In this document: one piece after another, positions 17,395 to 28,020 of the stretch
How the letters are laid out: the number at the start of each line of letters is the position of its first letter
Position numbering within the stretch: position 1 is the stretch's first letter
NCBI RefSeq assembly: GCF_016342265.1
Contig: NZ_JAEIOS010000011.1
Coordinates: 722,878-786,877, forward strand
DNA: 64,000 nt
Reading direction: 5' to 3'
Source of the DNA: Corynebacterium meridianum
GTDB lineage: Bacteria; Actinomycetota; Actinomycetes; Mycobacteriales; Mycobacteriaceae
Notes under the pieces: generated by a model
Told to the model about the DNA's origin: nothing
Databases searched by the model: none
Seen by the model: the letters and a program-made list of their open reading frames with translations, nothing else
Made by a program: the position numbers and the translations under genes

Positions 17395-18386
17395 CAGAAA
17401 GCCTGTCCCTTCGTCTCGGTGTTCTCCCAGTCGTCGTAGGCGTCGACGATGCGGGCGACCAGCTGGTGTCTCACCACGTCCTCACTCGTCAGTTCGGAGA
17501 AGTGCACGCCCTCGACGCCCCGGAGGATGTGGCGGACCAGCCGCAGGCCCGACCGCTGTCCACCGGGCAGGTCGACCTGGGTGATGTCCCCGGTGACGAC
17601 CATCTTCGACCCGAATCCGAGCCGGGTGAGGAACATCTTCATCTGGGCGGGGGTGGTGTTCTGCGCCTCGTCGAGGATGACGAACGCGTCGTTGAGTGTG
17701 CGCCCCCGCATGTAGGCCAGGGGCGCGACCTCGATGACCCCGGCCTCCATGAGCTTCGGGATCACCTCGGGTTCGACCATGTCGCGCAACGCATCGTGCA
17801 GCGGACGCAGGTAGGGGTCGATCTTCTCGTTGAGGGTGCCCGGCAGAAAACCGAGCTTCTCGCCCGCCTCGACCGCCGGACGGGTGAGGATGATGCGGCT
17901 GACCTGCTTGGTTTGCAGCGCCTGCACGGCCTTGGCCATGGCGAGGTAGGTCTTGCCGGAACCGGCGGGGCCGAGACCGAAGACGATGGTGTTGTCGTCG
18001 ATCGCGTCGACGTACTCCTTCTGCCCCAGCGACTTCGCCCGGATCACCTTGCCGCGGCGGGCGATGATGTCGCTGGCGAGAACGCTCGCGACGGACTGCG
18101 GCGCTTCGCTGGTGATGAGGTTTACGGCGTGCTTCACGGCGGTGGGACTGATGTGCCCGCCCCGGCGGGCGGTGGCCTGCAGTTCGTCGAGCACCCGGCG
18201 GGCGCGGGACACCTCGTGGGCCGGGCCGGTCAGGGTGACCGTGTTTCCGCGGACGAAGATGTCGCAGTCGACGTACTTCTCCAGCGTCTTCAGGTTTCCG
18301 TCGGTGGTACCGAGCACGCTCTGCACGAGCGCCGGGTCGATGTCGAAGGTCTCGGAGACACTCTGGTCGGTGTTGTAGATGGCCAC
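17394..18386 (-). CDS. phoH: PhoH-family ATPase
   Basis: A 330-residue PhoH-like protein with Walker A GPAGSGKT at residues 139-146 and Walker B VILDEAQN further on. The N-terminal region contains a KH-like segment before the ATPase domain. PhoH proteins are RNA-related ATPases and are regularly found next to ybeY and era, which fits RNA processing. Downstream coupling to ybeY is through a one-base TGATG overlap; 82 bases separate it from rsmE upstream. Confidence 0.93.
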   Translation of the reverse strand: MAIYNTDQSVSETFDIDPALVQSVLGTTDGNLKTLEKYVDCDIFVRGNTVTLTGPAHEVSRARRVLDELQATARRGGHISPTAVKHAVNLITSEAPQSVASVLASDIIARRGKVIRAKSLGQKEYVDAIDDNTIVFGLGPAGSGKTYLAMAKAVQALQTKQVSRIILTRPAVEAGEKLGFLPGTLNEKIDPYLRPLHDALRDMVEPEVIPKLMEAGVIEVAPLAYMRGRTLNDAFVILDEAQNTTPAQMKMFLTRLGFGSKMVVTGDITQVDLPGGQRSGLRLVRHILRGVEGVHFSELTSEDVVRHQLVARIVDAYDDWENTETKGQAF

Positions 18387-18468
18387 GTGCGGGGCTTCGC
18401 CTACTTTCGGGAAGATGTTCGGTGGATCTGGGAGGCCGGTGCCGTGACCGGCGGACTCATGGTGGACC

Positions 18469-19248
18469 TTACCAGCGGGAGCTGGACACCCCGATCGCGG
18501 CGAGCGCGGACAGGGCCGCGGTCGCGGTGCGCAGAACCTCCGGGCTCAGCCGGACCGGAGTCGCACCTGCGGCGGTGAAGCGCTCCACCTCCGCCGGGGA
18601 GATGCCGCCCTCGGGGCCGATGACGAGGACCACAGAACCGGCGTCAGACCAGTTGACGGTCCTGAACGCCACCGCTGATTCCTCGTGCAGCAGGACAGCT
18701 TCCCCGCCGGCCGCGACGGTGTCCCGGATGAGCTTCTCCACGTCACCGCCATCGGCCAGGCCCGGGATCCGCGGGACATCGGTGCGCCGGGACTGCTTGG
18801 CCGCGGCCACGGCGGCGGAGCGCCACTTGCCGAGTGCCTTGTCGCGTTTGGCTCCCGTCCAGCGCGCGATGCAGCGCTCGGCCTGCCAGGGGATGATGGC
18901 GTCCGCACCGCCCTGGCACGCCAGGTCGACGGCCAGTTCGGCGCGGTCGGATTTCGGGATCGCCTGGACGACGGTGACCCGGGGGTTGCGCACCGTGGGC
19001 GCCAGCGTCTCCTCGACGGTGAGGATCATGGTGTCCCTGCCCGCGGTCTCCCGCACGGTGCACCGCACGGCGCTGCCACGGCCGTCAGCCAGGACGAGCT
19101 CATCGCCACTGCCGAGGCGTCGCACGCTGACTGCGTGTCGGGCTTCGGGACCGGTGACGGTGACCGTTTCCCCGGGACCGGGCAGTGGAGCCGGGTCCCC
19201 GCCCGTAAGCACGGCGTCGAGATCGGCGAGGAATACGGGGAGGGTCAT
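18469..19248 (-). CDS. rsmE: 16S rRNA (uracil-1498-N3)-methyltransferase RsmE
   Basis: A SPOUT methyltransferase for 16S rRNA U1498, 259 residues. There is an N-terminal PUA-like part ([17 protein letters not shown]) and a C-terminal trefoil-knot domain with [19 protein letters not shown] and the [17 protein letters not shown] segment that binds S-adenosylmethionine. The start overlaps the dnaJ2 stop by ATGA, so it is translated with the chaperone gene. Confidence 0.94.
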   Translation of the reverse strand: MTLPVFLADLDAVLTGGDPAPLPGPGETVTVTGPEARHAVSVRRLGSGDELVLADGRGSAVRCTVRETAGRDTMILTVEETLAPTVRNPRVTVVQAIPKSDRAELAVDLACQGGADAIIPWQAERCIARWTGAKRDKALGKWRSAAVAAAKQSRRTDVPRIPGLADGGDVEKLIRDTVAAGGEAVLLHEESAVAFRTVNWSDAGSVVLVIGPEGGISPAEVERFTAAGATPVRLSPEVLRTATAALSALAAIGVSSSRW

Positions 19249-20381
19249 CGCCGGAATCGGTTGCGGAGCCGACTGAACAGGGTCTCCTGACCGTCGCCCT
19301 CGCGGTTGACCTGGGCTGAATCGTCCCGGTGGTCGCGGAGCTTCTCGAGGAGGGTGCGGGAGCGGTCATCCAGTTCACGGGGAACGAAGACATCGAGGTG
19401 GGCGACGAGATCGCCGGCCCCCTCGGCGCGCAGCCGTGGCATGCCGGATCCGGCGAGCCGGATCCGGTCACCGGGCTGGGAACCGGCGGGCAGGGTGATG
19501 GTCAGCGACTCACCGGTGAGGGTTTCCGTACGGACCTCCGTTCCGAGGGCGGCGTCGACCATCGGTACCCGGACGGTGAGGTGGAGATCGTCACCGTCCC
19601 GGCTGAACACGGGGTGCCGCTGCACGGAGATCTCGACGTAGAGGTCACCGGCGGGACCACCACCGGGGCCGACCTCCCCCTGGCCGGCCATCCGGATGCG
19701 CATGCCGTCGTCGATACCCGCGGGCACGGTGACGACGAGATCACGGCGCGCCTTGCAGCGCCCCTCCCCGTGACACCGGTTGCAGGGGTCCTGGATGACG
19801 TCGCCCGTCCCCTGGCAGCTCGGGCAGGGGCGGGAGGTCATCACGTTCCCGAGGAAGCTGCGCTGCATCTCCTGCAGCTCACCGGTACCGGAGCACGTCT
19901 GACACGGCACGGGCTTGGCCCCTGACGCGGAGCCGGAACCTGAGCACTCCTCACAGAGCACCGCGGTGTCGACGGTGATCTCCTTCCGGACGCCGACGAA
20001 AGCCTCCTCGAGGGTGATCCGGGTACGCAGGAGTGCATCGGCACCGGGTTGAACGCGGGACCGGGGGCCGCGACCGCCGCCGCCACCGCCGAAGAAGGCG
20101 TCGAAGATGTCGCCGAAGCCGCCGCCACCGAAGCCGCCACCGTAGCCGCCGCCACCGCCACCCTGCTCGGCGGGGTCACCACCGAGGTCGACGATGCGGC
20201 GCTTCTCCGGGTCCGTCAGGATCTCGTAGGCGAGGGACACTTCCCGGAACTTCTCCGCGGCCTCCTCACCCGGATTGACGTCCGGGTGGTACTTGCGGGC
20301 GAGCTTGCGGTAGGCCTTCTTGATCTCCGAGTCCGATGCGGAACGGTCGACGCCCAGAATGCCGTAGTAGTCACGAGCCAC
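19245..20381 (-). CDS. dnaJ: Molecular chaperone DnaJ (DnaJ2)
   Basis: A Hsp40 co-chaperone that stimulates DnaK. 378 residues: J domain with HPD at residues 32-34, Gly/Phe-rich linker ([20 protein letters not shown]), four zinc-binding repeats ([32 protein letters not shown]), then the substrate-binding C-terminal domains. Its place downstream of hrcA, away from dnaK-grpE, identifies it as the second actinobacterial DnaJ. No CIRCE-type inverted repeat was found upstream. Confidence 0.95.
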   Translation of the reverse strand: MARDYYGILGVDRSASDSEIKKAYRKLARKYHPDVNPGEEAAEKFREVSLAYEILTDPEKRRIVDLGGDPAEQGGGGGGYGGGFGGGGFGDIFDAFFGGGGGGRGPRSRVQPGADALLRTRITLEEAFVGVRKEITVDTAVLCEECSGSGSASGAKPVPCQTCSGTGELQEMQRSFLGNVMTSRPCPSCQGTGDVIQDPCNRCHGEGRCKARRDLVVTVPAGIDDGMRIRMAGQGEVGPGGGPAGDLYVEISVQRHPVFSRDGDDLHLTVRVPMVDAALGTEVRTETLTGESLTITLPAGSQPGDRIRLAGSGMPRLRAEGAGDLVAHLDVFVPRELDDRSRTLLEKLRDHRDDSAQVNREGDGQETLFSRLRNRFRR

Positions 20382-20672
20382 GTTGTCTGATACTTCCTTC
20401 TGTCACCGACCGAATCGCGGCCGGAATGAGGGTCTTGGGTGCGTGTTCGGGAGCGGGGACAGCCCCCGCATTCCCTCCATAGTAGTGAGCGTCCGGCGCT
20501 TCCCCCAAGCGGGTACCGGGTTCCCGGTATCTGGACCGCTTCCTGCGGTGGGCGCGGCGGACACAGGCACTCGTCCGGTCACGCGGGCGCCGCTACAATC
20601 GCGGACACGATGTGAACGCGGACACAGTTCCCGTATCCGACACATGAGTCCGACCACCCGGAGGTAGCTGAC

Positions 20673-20876
20673 ATGCACGACGCCCGACACTTCTACGTCT
20701 CGCTGGCACTCATGTCCCTGGCACTGCTGTTCGCACTGTCCGGGCCCACCGCTTGGACTGTACTGCTCCTGGTGGTGCTCATCTGCTGGTCCGTCTGGGT
20801 GCAGTTCGCCACGGACAACATCAACGCCCGGAAGGGCAGGAAGTCGACACCGGGCAGGAAACCGCGGGTGCGCTGA
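20673..20876 (+). CDS. Small two-helix membrane protein
   Basis: 67 residues on the strand opposite to the flanking genes. Two hydrophobic segments (FYVSLALMSLALLFAL and TAWTVLLLVVLICWSVWVQF) are followed by a basic tail (NARKGRKSTPGRKPRVR), so both ends probably face the cytoplasm. A good GGAGG lies eight bases before the ATG, and TACAAT (20594-20599) could be its -10. The strong ribosome-binding site and protein-like composition support a real gene. No family recognised. Confidence 0.7.
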   Translation: MHDARHFYVSLALMSLALLFALSGPTAWTVLLLVVLICWSVWVQFATDNINARKGRKSTPGRKPRVR

Positions 20877-21047
20877 GCAGGACGGGCATTCCCCACGGCC
20901 CCGGGCCCCTCCCCGACTCGAGACCTCCGGACGACGCACGGAGTGTCGTTCGCCTGCGGGCAAAATGCGGGATGGGCGGCCTCCTGCGGGAGGCACAGGG
21001 GCGCCGGACGGGCTGTTGACGGACCCGGTTCGGGGTGTTTTCCGCAG

Positions 21048-22076
21048 TCAGTTGCCGCCGAGCACCCGGGAGACGTAGCGGGCGACCGCCTGCACCTTGG
21101 CGATGGTGCCCGGATAATCCATGTAGGTGGGACCGACGACCCCCATCCCTCCGAAGGTGGCTCCGGTCGCGCCGTAGCCGGTGCTGACGATGGAGGCGCC
21201 ACGAAGTTGATCGTCCTGGTTCTCCTCACCGATGCTCACGTGCACCGCACCGTGCGCCGTCACGCCGGACAGCAGCCGGAGCACGACGACCTGCTCTTCC
21301 AGGGCGTCGAGGACCGTGGGCAGCCCGGCGGGGAAATCCCCGGTCACGCGGGAGAGGTTGGACGCACCAGCGAGAACCATCCGCTCGCTGGGCGCCTCGA
21401 CGAGGGTCTCGATCAGCGTGGTGGACGCCCGGATCACCGCGGTCCGGATGTCGGAAGGGGCGTTCGCCGCGAGATCCGCCATCGAGACCGACGCGTCACT
21501 CAGCGTCTTGCACACCAGCGCCTGGTTGAGGACGTCCCGGAGTCGGGCGACCTGGTCGGCGGTCAGCTCAATGTCGGTGTCGACGTTGCGCTGGTCGACC
21601 CGGCCGGTGTCGGTGATCAGGACGAGCAGGATCCGGGAGGGGGTGAGCTGCACGACCTCACAGTGACGGACCCGGGAGACGTTCAGGGTCGGCAGCTGTG
21701 CGACGGCGGCCTGCCGGGTGAGCTGGCTGAGCAGCTGGACGCCGCGGCGCAGCACGTCCTCCAGGTCGACCCCGTCCTCGAGGAAGCTCTGGATCGCACG
21801 CCGCTCAACCGGGGAAAGAGGCTTGACCTCGTGGAGGGAATCGACGAAGAGACGGTAGCCCTTCTCGGTGGGGATCCGTCCGGAGCTGGCGTGCTGCTGC
21901 ACGATGTAGCCCTCGGATTCGAGGACGGCCATGTCGTTGCGGATGGTGGCGGAGCTGACCCCGAGCCGGTGACGTTCGACCAGTGCCTTGGAGCCGACGG
22001 GTTCGTGGGAGGCGATGTAGTCGGCGACGATGGCGCGGAGTACCTCGGCGCGCCGCTGGTCGGTGGATCCGGCCAT
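21048..22076 (-). CDS. hrcA: Heat-inducible transcription repressor HrcA
   Basis: Represses chaperone genes through the CIRCE operator. 342 residues: an N-terminal winged HTH ([20 protein letters not shown], then [15 protein letters not shown]), a GAF-like domain and the dimerisation region. The ATG at 22076 is preceded by GAGAGGAG five bases away, so the longer reading frame to 22115 is not used. It heads the long minus-strand run that continues with dnaJ2; 666 bases separate the two and contain a small plus-strand gene. Confidence 0.94.
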   Translation of the reverse strand: MAGSTDQRRAEVLRAIVADYIASHEPVGSKALVERHRLGVSSATIRNDMAVLESEGYIVQQHASSGRIPTEKGYRLFVDSLHEVKPLSPVERRAIQSFLEDGVDLEDVLRRGVQLLSQLTRQAAVAQLPTLNVSRVRHCEVVQLTPSRILLVLITDTGRVDQRNVDTDIELTADQVARLRDVLNQALVCKTLSDASVSMADLAANAPSDIRTAVIRASTTLIETLVEAPSERMVLAGASNLSRVTGDFPAGLPTVLDALEEQVVVLRLLSGVTAHGAVHVSIGEENQDDQLRGASIVSTGYGATGATFGGMGVVGPTYMDYPGTIAKVQAVARYVSRVLGGN

Positions 22077-22152
22077 GTCCGCTCCTCTCCCCGGTGGTTT
22101 TTCGCCCGTGCCCACGGGGGCACGCCACCGGTCATCTTCCTCTGACCTTCCC

Positions 22153-22158
22153 AGTATA
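22153..22158 (-). promoter_or_regulatory. -10 hexamer (TATACT) of the hrcA promoter
   Basis: On the minus strand TATACT lies about 77 bases before the hrcA ATG, giving a leader of about 70 bases. It is the best -10 match in the region; no clear -35 is seen. Confidence 0.5.
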
Positions 22159-22289
22159 GGGCCCGGTACAGGCGCACAGCTTTCCCCCAGGCTTCTCCCG
22201 GGATCGTCCCGGGAACACCCCCTAGCGTGACACCGAAGTCGACCTGTGTGGGTCGCTGTACCCGAAAGACCGAAAGGCCCTGGTTCCAG

Positions 22290-23954
22290 ATGTTACTTCA
22301 GTCCGTTCTCCACTTCACCCGCCAACGCCGCCTGTTCACCGGCGCGGCCGCAGCGTTGTGTCTGGCCGCCGCCGGTTGTGCCGGCGCCGGCGACGGCACG
22401 GTCCTGGCGGCACACGAGTACCGGACCGCCAATGTCGAGGACGTCAGCCGCGCGGTGCAGACCAGTGCGACGGTGGCGGCCGCGAGGACGGAGGCCGTCA
22501 CCACTGCACTCACCGGCCCGCTCACCTCACTGTCGGTGACCGCCGGGGACCGGGTCGAGGAGGGCCAGCTGCTGGCGACGGTCGACGTCTCCTCCGTGCA
22601 AAGGGAACTCGAGAACCAGAAATCCCAGCAGGCCACGACGCTGACCTCGGAACTCAATTCGCTGGAACAGGCGGAGCAGAAGCACCGCCAGTACAAGGAG
22701 AGCCTGGATCAGTCGCTGAACCCCGAGGTGAACACCGCCCAGGCGGCACTCCGGACGGCGACGGCCGCGCACGAGGACGCTATCCGCGCATTCGAGACGA
22801 AGAAGTCCGATGCGGCCACCGGCAGGGATCCGCGCCTGGTGGAACAGGAGCGTGCCCTCGAACAGGCCCGCAACCAGGTGCTCAACGGTGAGATCAATCT
22901 CGCGCGTTCCGGGGTGGCGTCCGCGGCCGCGGCACTGCAGACGGAGCCGTCCGTAGACGGTGTCCAGCAGTCGGTGACCACCCACATCGGCACGGTGGAG
23001 GCGGCGACGGCACTGCAGAACTCGGTGAAGGACCTGAGAAACCGGCAGGAGGCCTACACGACCGCACTCCAGTCGGTGGACCGTGACCTGGCGGAGGCCC
23101 AGCGGCAGGTCGCCTCGACTTTCGAGGCCAAAAAGGAGGCCGCCGTGTCCGTCGAGTCGGCGAAGCTGACGGCCCGGCAGCAGCTGGATTCCCTGGCCAG
23201 TGGTGTGGAACAGGCCCGGCGCGCCGCCGATGTGGCACGGCAGTCGGTCGGCAGAGGCACCGACCATCTCACCCGGGACATCAACGCCAGTGAGATCCGC
23301 GCGCCGTTCACCGGTGTGGTGGTGACCGTGGGCTCCGAGATCGGCCGACCCGTCGCCGGCTCCGTGGTCACGCTCGCGGACGATTCCGGGATGATCCTGC
23401 GCACCGAGGTACCGGAGGTCGATGTCGCTGGTCTGAAGCCCGGTGCCGACGTCACATTCACGACCGCCGCCACCGGCGGAAAGACGTTCCACGGAAAGGT
23501 TTCGCGGGTGTCCCCCGTCGCCGGCGTCACCGCAGGTGGTCCGGCCGCCCAGCAGCAGGGTGCGGCGGGGGCGGCCGCCGCCCAGTCCTCCGGTGCGCAG
23601 CGTCCGACCTTCCCGGTGGAAATCACGATCGACGGGGACACGAAGGATCTCCGGATCGGCGGCAGCGCCCGTGCCCGGATCGTACTGGCCGCGGACAAGG
23701 GTGGCCTCGCGGTGCCGCGGGAGGCCGTGTTCGAGCGGAACGACGGCACGAAGGCGGTTCTCGTGGTCGCCGGAGCAGAGGGCCCGGGATCGAGGGGGAC
23801 CGTGGAGGAGCGTCGCGTGGAGACCGGCACCGAGGGGGACGTCACCGTCGCCGTCACCGGTGGCGAGCTGAAGAAGGGCGAGACGGTGATCAGCCAGGGC
23901 TCGACCCGGCGGGATCTGCTGGGCACCACGGTGACCCTCGGGGAAGCGGCATGA
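22290..23954 (+). CDS. Lipoprotein periplasmic-adaptor (MacA/HlyD-like) of an ABC exporter
   Basis: 554 residues from the ATG at 22290. The signal peptide ends in LCLAAAGC, giving a lipid-modified Cys30. The chain has a biotinyl-lipoyl half ([19 protein letters not shown]), a very long coiled-coil hairpin (about residues 110-345), the second lipoyl half ([20 protein letters not shown]) and beta-barrel domains. It overlaps the ATPase gene by ATGA, so adaptor, ATPase and permease are a MacAB-like tripartite set. In a corynebacterium the adaptor would bridge towards the mycomembrane. Substrate unknown. Confidence 0.87.
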   Translation: MLLQSVLHFTRQRRLFTGAAAALCLAAAGCAGAGDGTVLAAHEYRTANVEDVSRAVQTSATVAAARTEAVTTALTGPLTSLSVTAGDRVEEGQLLATVDVSSVQRELENQKSQQATTLTSELNSLEQAEQKHRQYKESLDQSLNPEVNTAQAALRTATAAHEDAIRAFETKKSDAATGRDPRLVEQERALEQARNQVLNGEINLARSGVASAAAALQTEPSVDGVQQSVTTHIGTVEAATALQNSVKDLRNRQEAYTTALQSVDRDLAEAQRQVASTFEAKKEAAVSVESAKLTARQQLDSLASGVEQARRAADVARQSVGRGTDHLTRDINASEIRAPFTGVVVTVGSEIGRPVAGSVVTLADDSGMILRTEVPEVDVAGLKPGADVTFTTAATGGKTFHGKVSRVSPVAGVTAGGPAAQQQGAAGAAAAQSSGAQRPTFPVEITIDGDTKDLRIGGSARARIVLAADKGGLAVPREAVFERNDGTKAVLVVAGAEGPGSRGTVEERRVETGTEGDVTVAVTGGELKKGETVISQGSTRRDLLGTTVTLGEAA

Positions 23955-24643
23955 GTCCGCTGGTGGAGATGCGGGACATCGTCAAGACGTACAACATCGG
24001 CACCGAGGGGGAACTGACGGTGCTCCCGGGGTGCGACTTCACCGTGGAGCACGGCGAGTTCGTCTCCGTGGTGGGGGCATCGGGTTCGGGCAAGTCGACG
24101 CTGATGAACATCATCGGGCTGCTCGACCGGCCCACGTCCGGCAGCTACAGTCTCGCCGGCGTCGACACGCAGAGCCTGGACAGCGATGCCCTGTCGGAGC
24201 ACCGCAGCAGGTCGATCGGGTTCGTGTTCCAGAACTTCAACCTCATCGGCCGGATCAGCGCGCGGCGCAACGTCGAGATGCCGATGATGTACGCCGGCGT
24301 GCCCCGTGCGGAGCGTACGGAGCGGGCGGCCGAGCTCCTGGAGATGGTCGGCATGGGCGAGCGCATGGACCACCGCCCGAATGAACTGTCGGGCGGGCAG
24401 AAACAGCGTGTCGCGATCGCCCGCGCCCTGGCCAACGATCCGGAGTTCATTCTCGCCGACGAGCCGACCGGCGCCCTGGACTCGCACACCGGGCGCCTGG
24501 TCATGGACATGTTCCACGACCTGAACCGGAACCAGGGCAAGACCATCGTGTTCATCACCCACAATCCCGAACTCGCCGCGGAGACCACCCGCGTGGTCAC
24601 CATGCGCGACGGCCGCATCTCCGAAGGGGACCTGCTCCAGTGA
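23951..24643 (+). CDS. ABC exporter ATPase (MacB/LolD type)
   Basis: 230 residues with Walker A GASGSGKS, the Q-loop in FVFQNFNLIGR, signature LSGGQKQR, Walker B FILADEP and switch His in FITHN. The sequence type is that of LolD/MacB-family ATPases, which power mechanotransmission exporters. Start overlaps the adaptor stop; its stop overlaps the GTG of the permease. Confidence 0.95.
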   Translation: MSPLVEMRDIVKTYNIGTEGELTVLPGCDFTVEHGEFVSVVGASGSGKSTLMNIIGLLDRPTSGSYSLAGVDTQSLDSDALSEHRSRSIGFVFQNFNLIGRISARRNVEMPMMYAGVPRAERTERAAELLEMVGMGERMDHRPNELSGGQKQRVAIARALANDPEFILADEPTGALDSHTGRLVMDMFHDLNRNQGKTIVFITHNPELAAETTRVVTMRDGRISEGDLLQ

Positions 24644-25914
24644 ACTTCAACGAAGCCCTCCGCCTCGCGGTCGGCAGCATCGCCGGCAACAAGCTGCGGG
24701 CGCTGCTCACCCTCCTGGGCGTGATCATCGGCATCACCTCGGTCATCATCGTCCTGACCCTCGGTTCGTCGCTGAAGACGCAGCTGGTGAAGAGCCTCGC
24801 GGATTCCGGGGCGAACGACTACTCACTGCAGGTGGAGTCACGGACCGCCGAGGACGGTGATCCGCTGCTCTCCCCCACCCCGGTCCCCAACGCGTCGAAA
24901 CTCACCCCCGAACTCCTCGACCGCCTGCGGACCAGGTTCTCCGGTCGACTCGCCGGGATCCCGATCGGTGAGGGCTCCGAGCACTCCGGGACCGTCAGTC
25001 CCACCGGACACCCCGAGACGTCGAAACGCGCCCGGATCAACGGGGTCAACCCCGATTTCATCACCATGAAAACGGCCGGGGTCACCGCGGGACGGTCCAT
25101 CACGGACGACGACGTCACCGGCGCCCGGCCCGTCGCGGTGGTCTCACCGGAGCTCGTCACGGCGCTGTTCGCCGGGGACACGGCCGGGGTGCCCGGAAAA
25201 TCCGTCGACGTCGAGACCACCAACGGTCGGATCATCTCACTGACGATCGTCGGCGTCACCGGCAGAGCGTCCGGTGGCGGGCTGTTCGGTGCCGGTGGAA
25301 GTGACTCACCGGTGATCTACATCCCCTGGTCCGTGGAGGATCGGCTGGGTGGTGACTCCGGCATGTGGAGCCGGGTGTCGGTGCGTCCGGTCTCCGGGAT
25401 CGACGAGGAGTCCTTCCGCAGGGAGCTGTCGGAGTTCGCCGCCGCCGAGTACGCGACGGACCCGGACTTCACGGCGAAGGTCACCGACATGAAGAAGGAC
25501 ATCGACTCCTTCCGCCAGGTCATCGACTCCCTGAGCATCGGGCTGTCCGTCATCGCCGGCATCTCCCTGCTCGTCGGTGGTATCGGCGTCATGAACATCA
25601 TGCTGGTCACGGTCACCGAACGGACCAGGGAGATCGGTATCCGGAAGGCCCTCGGGGCCCGGAACCGCGACATCCGGATGCAGTTCCTGGTGGAGGCCAT
25701 GATCATCTGCCTGTTCGGCGGCGTGATCGGTGTGTTGCTCGGTACGGCGCTCGGTGTGACGGGTGCGAAGCTCATGGGCACGCTGGTGTTCCCGCCCGTC
25801 GCGGGCGTGCTGTTCTCGCTGGGGTTCTCGGTGGCTATCGGTGGCTTCTTCGGGTTCTACCCCGCGGCCCGTGCCGCCCGGCTCAACCCCATCGAGGCGT
25901 TGCGCCACGAGTGA
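24640..25914 (+). CDS. ABC exporter permease (MacB/FtsX family)
   Basis: 424 residues from a GTG that overlaps the ATPase stop. Layout is typical of MacB permeases: one N-terminal helix (LLTLLGVIIGITSVIIVLTL), a large periplasmic domain (about residues 45-285), and three C-terminal helices including SLLVGGIGVMNIMLVTVTER. It forms a complete exporter with the two genes before it. Antibiotic, peptide or lipid export are all possible; the sequence does not decide. Confidence 0.93.
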   Translation: MNFNEALRLAVGSIAGNKLRALLTLLGVIIGITSVIIVLTLGSSLKTQLVKSLADSGANDYSLQVESRTAEDGDPLLSPTPVPNASKLTPELLDRLRTRFSGRLAGIPIGEGSEHSGTVSPTGHPETSKRARINGVNPDFITMKTAGVTAGRSITDDDVTGARPVAVVSPELVTALFAGDTAGVPGKSVDVETTNGRIISLTIVGVTGRASGGGLFGAGGSDSPVIYIPWSVEDRLGGDSGMWSRVSVRPVSGIDEESFRRELSEFAAAEYATDPDFTAKVTDMKKDIDSFRQVIDSLSIGLSVIAGISLLVGGIGVMNIMLVTVTERTREIGIRKALGARNRDIRMQFLVEAMIICLFGGVIGVLLGTALGVTGAKLMGTLVFPPVAGVLFSLGFSVAIGGFFGFYPAARAARLNPIEALRHE

Positions 25915-25939
25915 TCGCGGAGCGGTTGACCCGGGTGGT

Positions 25940-27118
25940 TCAGTCCTCGGCGACGAGGATGTCCGCGATGATGCCGTCGGCGAGCAGTCTCCCGGAATCG
26001 GTGAGAGCCAGACTGCGGGGCCCGGGCCCGCGGTCGATCCAGCGCAGCAGACCGGAGTCGACGTAACCGGCGATCACCCGCTCGGAACCGGGACGCAGAT
26101 CGGCCTCGGCGACACCGTCGCGCAGGCGGAGACCGAGCATGAGTTTCTCGGTGTGCCGGTCAGCGTCGGACAGTTGCTCCGAGTCCTTCACCGGAAGCTC
26201 CCCACGGGCGCACGCGGCAGCGTAGGTACGTGGGTGTTTGACGTTGAAGAAACGGACCCCGCCCAGGTGGGAGTGGGCGCCGGGGCCGGCGCCCCACCAG
26301 TCGCCGTCGCGCCAGTAGCCGATGTTGTGTCGGCATTCCCCACCGGGGCGGGCCCAGTTGGAGACCTCGTACCAGTCGAATCCGGCACCACGCAGGGTGT
26401 GGTCGATGAGCTGGTAGCGGTCGGCGAGCACATCCTCGTCGGGCGCGGGCAGCAGCCCCTTGTTCACCTTGCGGGCCATGGCGGTGCCGTCCTCGACGAT
26501 CAGCGAGTAGGCGGAGACGTGGTCGACCTCGGCTGACAGGACGGCGTCGAGGGTGGCGCGCATGTCGTCATCTGTCTCGGTGGGGGTGCCGTAGATCATG
26601 TCGAGGTTGACGTGCTCGAAGCCTGCGGCCCGGGCCTCACGCGCCGCGGCGATGGGGCGGCCCGGGGTGTGACGACGTTCGAGGACGGCCAGCACGTTGC
26701 CCGCCACGGACTGCATGCCCAGCGAGATGCGGGTGAATCCCGCGGTGCGCAAACGGTCGAAGAACTCCGGCGAGGTGGATTCCGGGTTGGATTCGGTGGT
26801 GATCTCCGCCCCCGGCCCCAGGCCGATGTGGTTCCGGACGCCGTCGAGGAGTCGGGTCAGACCGTCGGCCCCCAGCATGGACGGGGTACCACCGCCGACG
26901 AACACGGTCTCCGCGGGGCGGAGGACCCCGTCGCGGTCCATCCGCCGTGCGGCGAGCCGGAGCTCGATGTCGAGGGCGGCGAGGTAGCTCTCCGGGTCGG
27001 CACCGGTGCCGAGTTCGCCGGGGGTGTAGGTGTTGAAGTCGCAGTACCCGCACCGGCTGGCGCAGAAGGGTACGTGGACGTACACCCCGAAGGGCACCTC
27101 CGGGTCAACTCCGCTCAC
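25940..27118 (-). CDS. hemW: Radical SAM protein HemW (heme chaperone, formerly HemN-like)
   Basis: 392 residues from the GTG at 27118. The radical-SAM cluster ligands are C19, C23 and C26 (CASRCGYCDF), followed by GGGTPS and the HemW-type C-terminal domain. The context beside hrcA and the lack of a fourth Cys after the cluster motif favour HemW, a heme-trafficking protein, over the coproporphyrinogen dehydrogenase HemN. The GTG overlaps the stop of the upstream unknown gene (GTGA). Confidence 0.9.
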   Translation of the reverse strand: MSGVDPEVPFGVYVHVPFCASRCGYCDFNTYTPGELGTGADPESYLAALDIELRLAARRMDRDGVLRPAETVFVGGGTPSMLGADGLTRLLDGVRNHIGLGPGAEITTESNPESTSPEFFDRLRTAGFTRISLGMQSVAGNVLAVLERRHTPGRPIAAAREARAAGFEHVNLDMIYGTPTETDDDMRATLDAVLSAEVDHVSAYSLIVEDGTAMARKVNKGLLPAPDEDVLADRYQLIDHTLRGAGFDWYEVSNWARPGGECRHNIGYWRDGDWWGAGPGAHSHLGGVRFFNVKHPRTYAAACARGELPVKDSEQLSDADRHTEKLMLGLRLRDGVAEADLRPGSERVIAGYVDSGLLRWIDRGPGPRSLALTDSGRLLADGIIADILVAED

Positions 27119-27816
27119 GAGGCGAAGCCACCGCCGTGTGCGCCCCGGTTCCGCGCGAGTTTGCGTGCGACCCTGGCGACGACGGCGTCGACACGGGCGC
27201 GCTCCAGCAGGAACGTCGGGGGGTTGCTGCCGCGCATGGTCCGGCAGTATGCGGGGTGCTGGCGGGCGACGGTGGTGAGCCAACCGTCGGCTGCGGCGTT
27301 GACGAGGGTCCGGGTGTGGGCGAACATCAGGGGCAGACTGACGGCATCCAGGTCATCGGCCGCGACGGCGGTCTGGTCGAGCACCCACTCGACGATGTCC
27401 CCGAGCTGCGCGACGACGTCCCGGGTGCGGGAGCACAGCGATTCACCGAGCTCCCGGACGATGACCGGCGTCCCGGACAGTGGATGGATGGTGGTCAGGG
27501 CGGTGGCGTCGAGGAGTTCGGGGCGTTCAACCTCCGGTGTCCGGGCGACCGCGCCGCGGACACTGACAGAACCGGAACGGATCCCGGAGGTGAGTGCCTG
27601 GCGGAGGCCGATGAGTTCGGCGACCGTGCGCCTGGAGTCCGTGCGGGCCTCGTCGATGATGAGTTCCAGTTCCGCATGGCAGTCGACGACGAGTTCCTCG
27701 TCGTAGTCCGCGATCGCCTGGGCGAGGTGCTCGATGTATTCCGCGACCTCGTCGCCGATGTTGTAGACCTCCTGGGTCAGCTCACGGTGGCGCAGCAGGG
27801 CGTCAGACTGTGGCAA
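27115..27816 (-). CDS. Hypothetical helical protein upstream of hemW
   Basis: 233 residues from a TTG at 27816, with GAGGAG seven bases upstream; longer in-frame starts are less likely. Mostly alpha-helical and acidic in its first third (EVYNIGDEVAEYIEHLAQAI, DEELVVDCHAELELIIDEAR), with a basic C-terminus. No signal peptide and no recognised domain. It overlaps hemW by four bases, suggesting linked expression. Confidence 0.7.
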   Translation of the reverse strand: MPQSDALLRHRELTQEVYNIGDEVAEYIEHLAQAIADYDEELVVDCHAELELIIDEARTDSRRTVAELIGLRQALTSGIRSGSVSVRGAVARTPEVERPELLDATALTTIHPLSGTPVIVRELGESLCSRTRDVVAQLGDIVEWVLDQTAVAADDLDAVSLPLMFAHTRTLVNAAADGWLTTVARQHPAYCRTMRGSNPPTFLLERARVDAVVARVARKLARNRGAHGGGFAS

Positions 27817-27950
27817 GGCTGCTCCTCGGTGGGTCTGCCCGGAAAATCGGGAGGGTCGGTCAAGATCGGCGGGCCTCCGCGCGTGGCGGGTGCTCCGGTT
27901 ACAGAACTCTAAGCGCATTCTTCGGTCTGGTGTGGGTGCCCCGCCGACGA

Positions 27951-27989
27951 CACGCCCGCCACACCAATGTTACTGGTGTGACGGGTGTG
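27951..27989. terminator. Hairpin downstream of fadD15
   Basis: The arms CACGCCCGCCACACCA (27951-27966) and TGGTGTGACGGGTGTG (27974-27989) pair with two mismatches over a seven-base loop. It lies 32 bases beyond the fadD15 stop and before the next minus-strand gene. No T tract follows. Confidence 0.5.
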
Positions 27990-28020
27990 ATTTCGGGGGG
28001 TTGCTCCATCCCGGCGGTTC

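Noticed and set aside
20382..22200. CIRCE operator (TTAGCACTC inverted repeat) near hrcA and dnaJ2
   Set aside because: No such repeat was seen in either upstream region.
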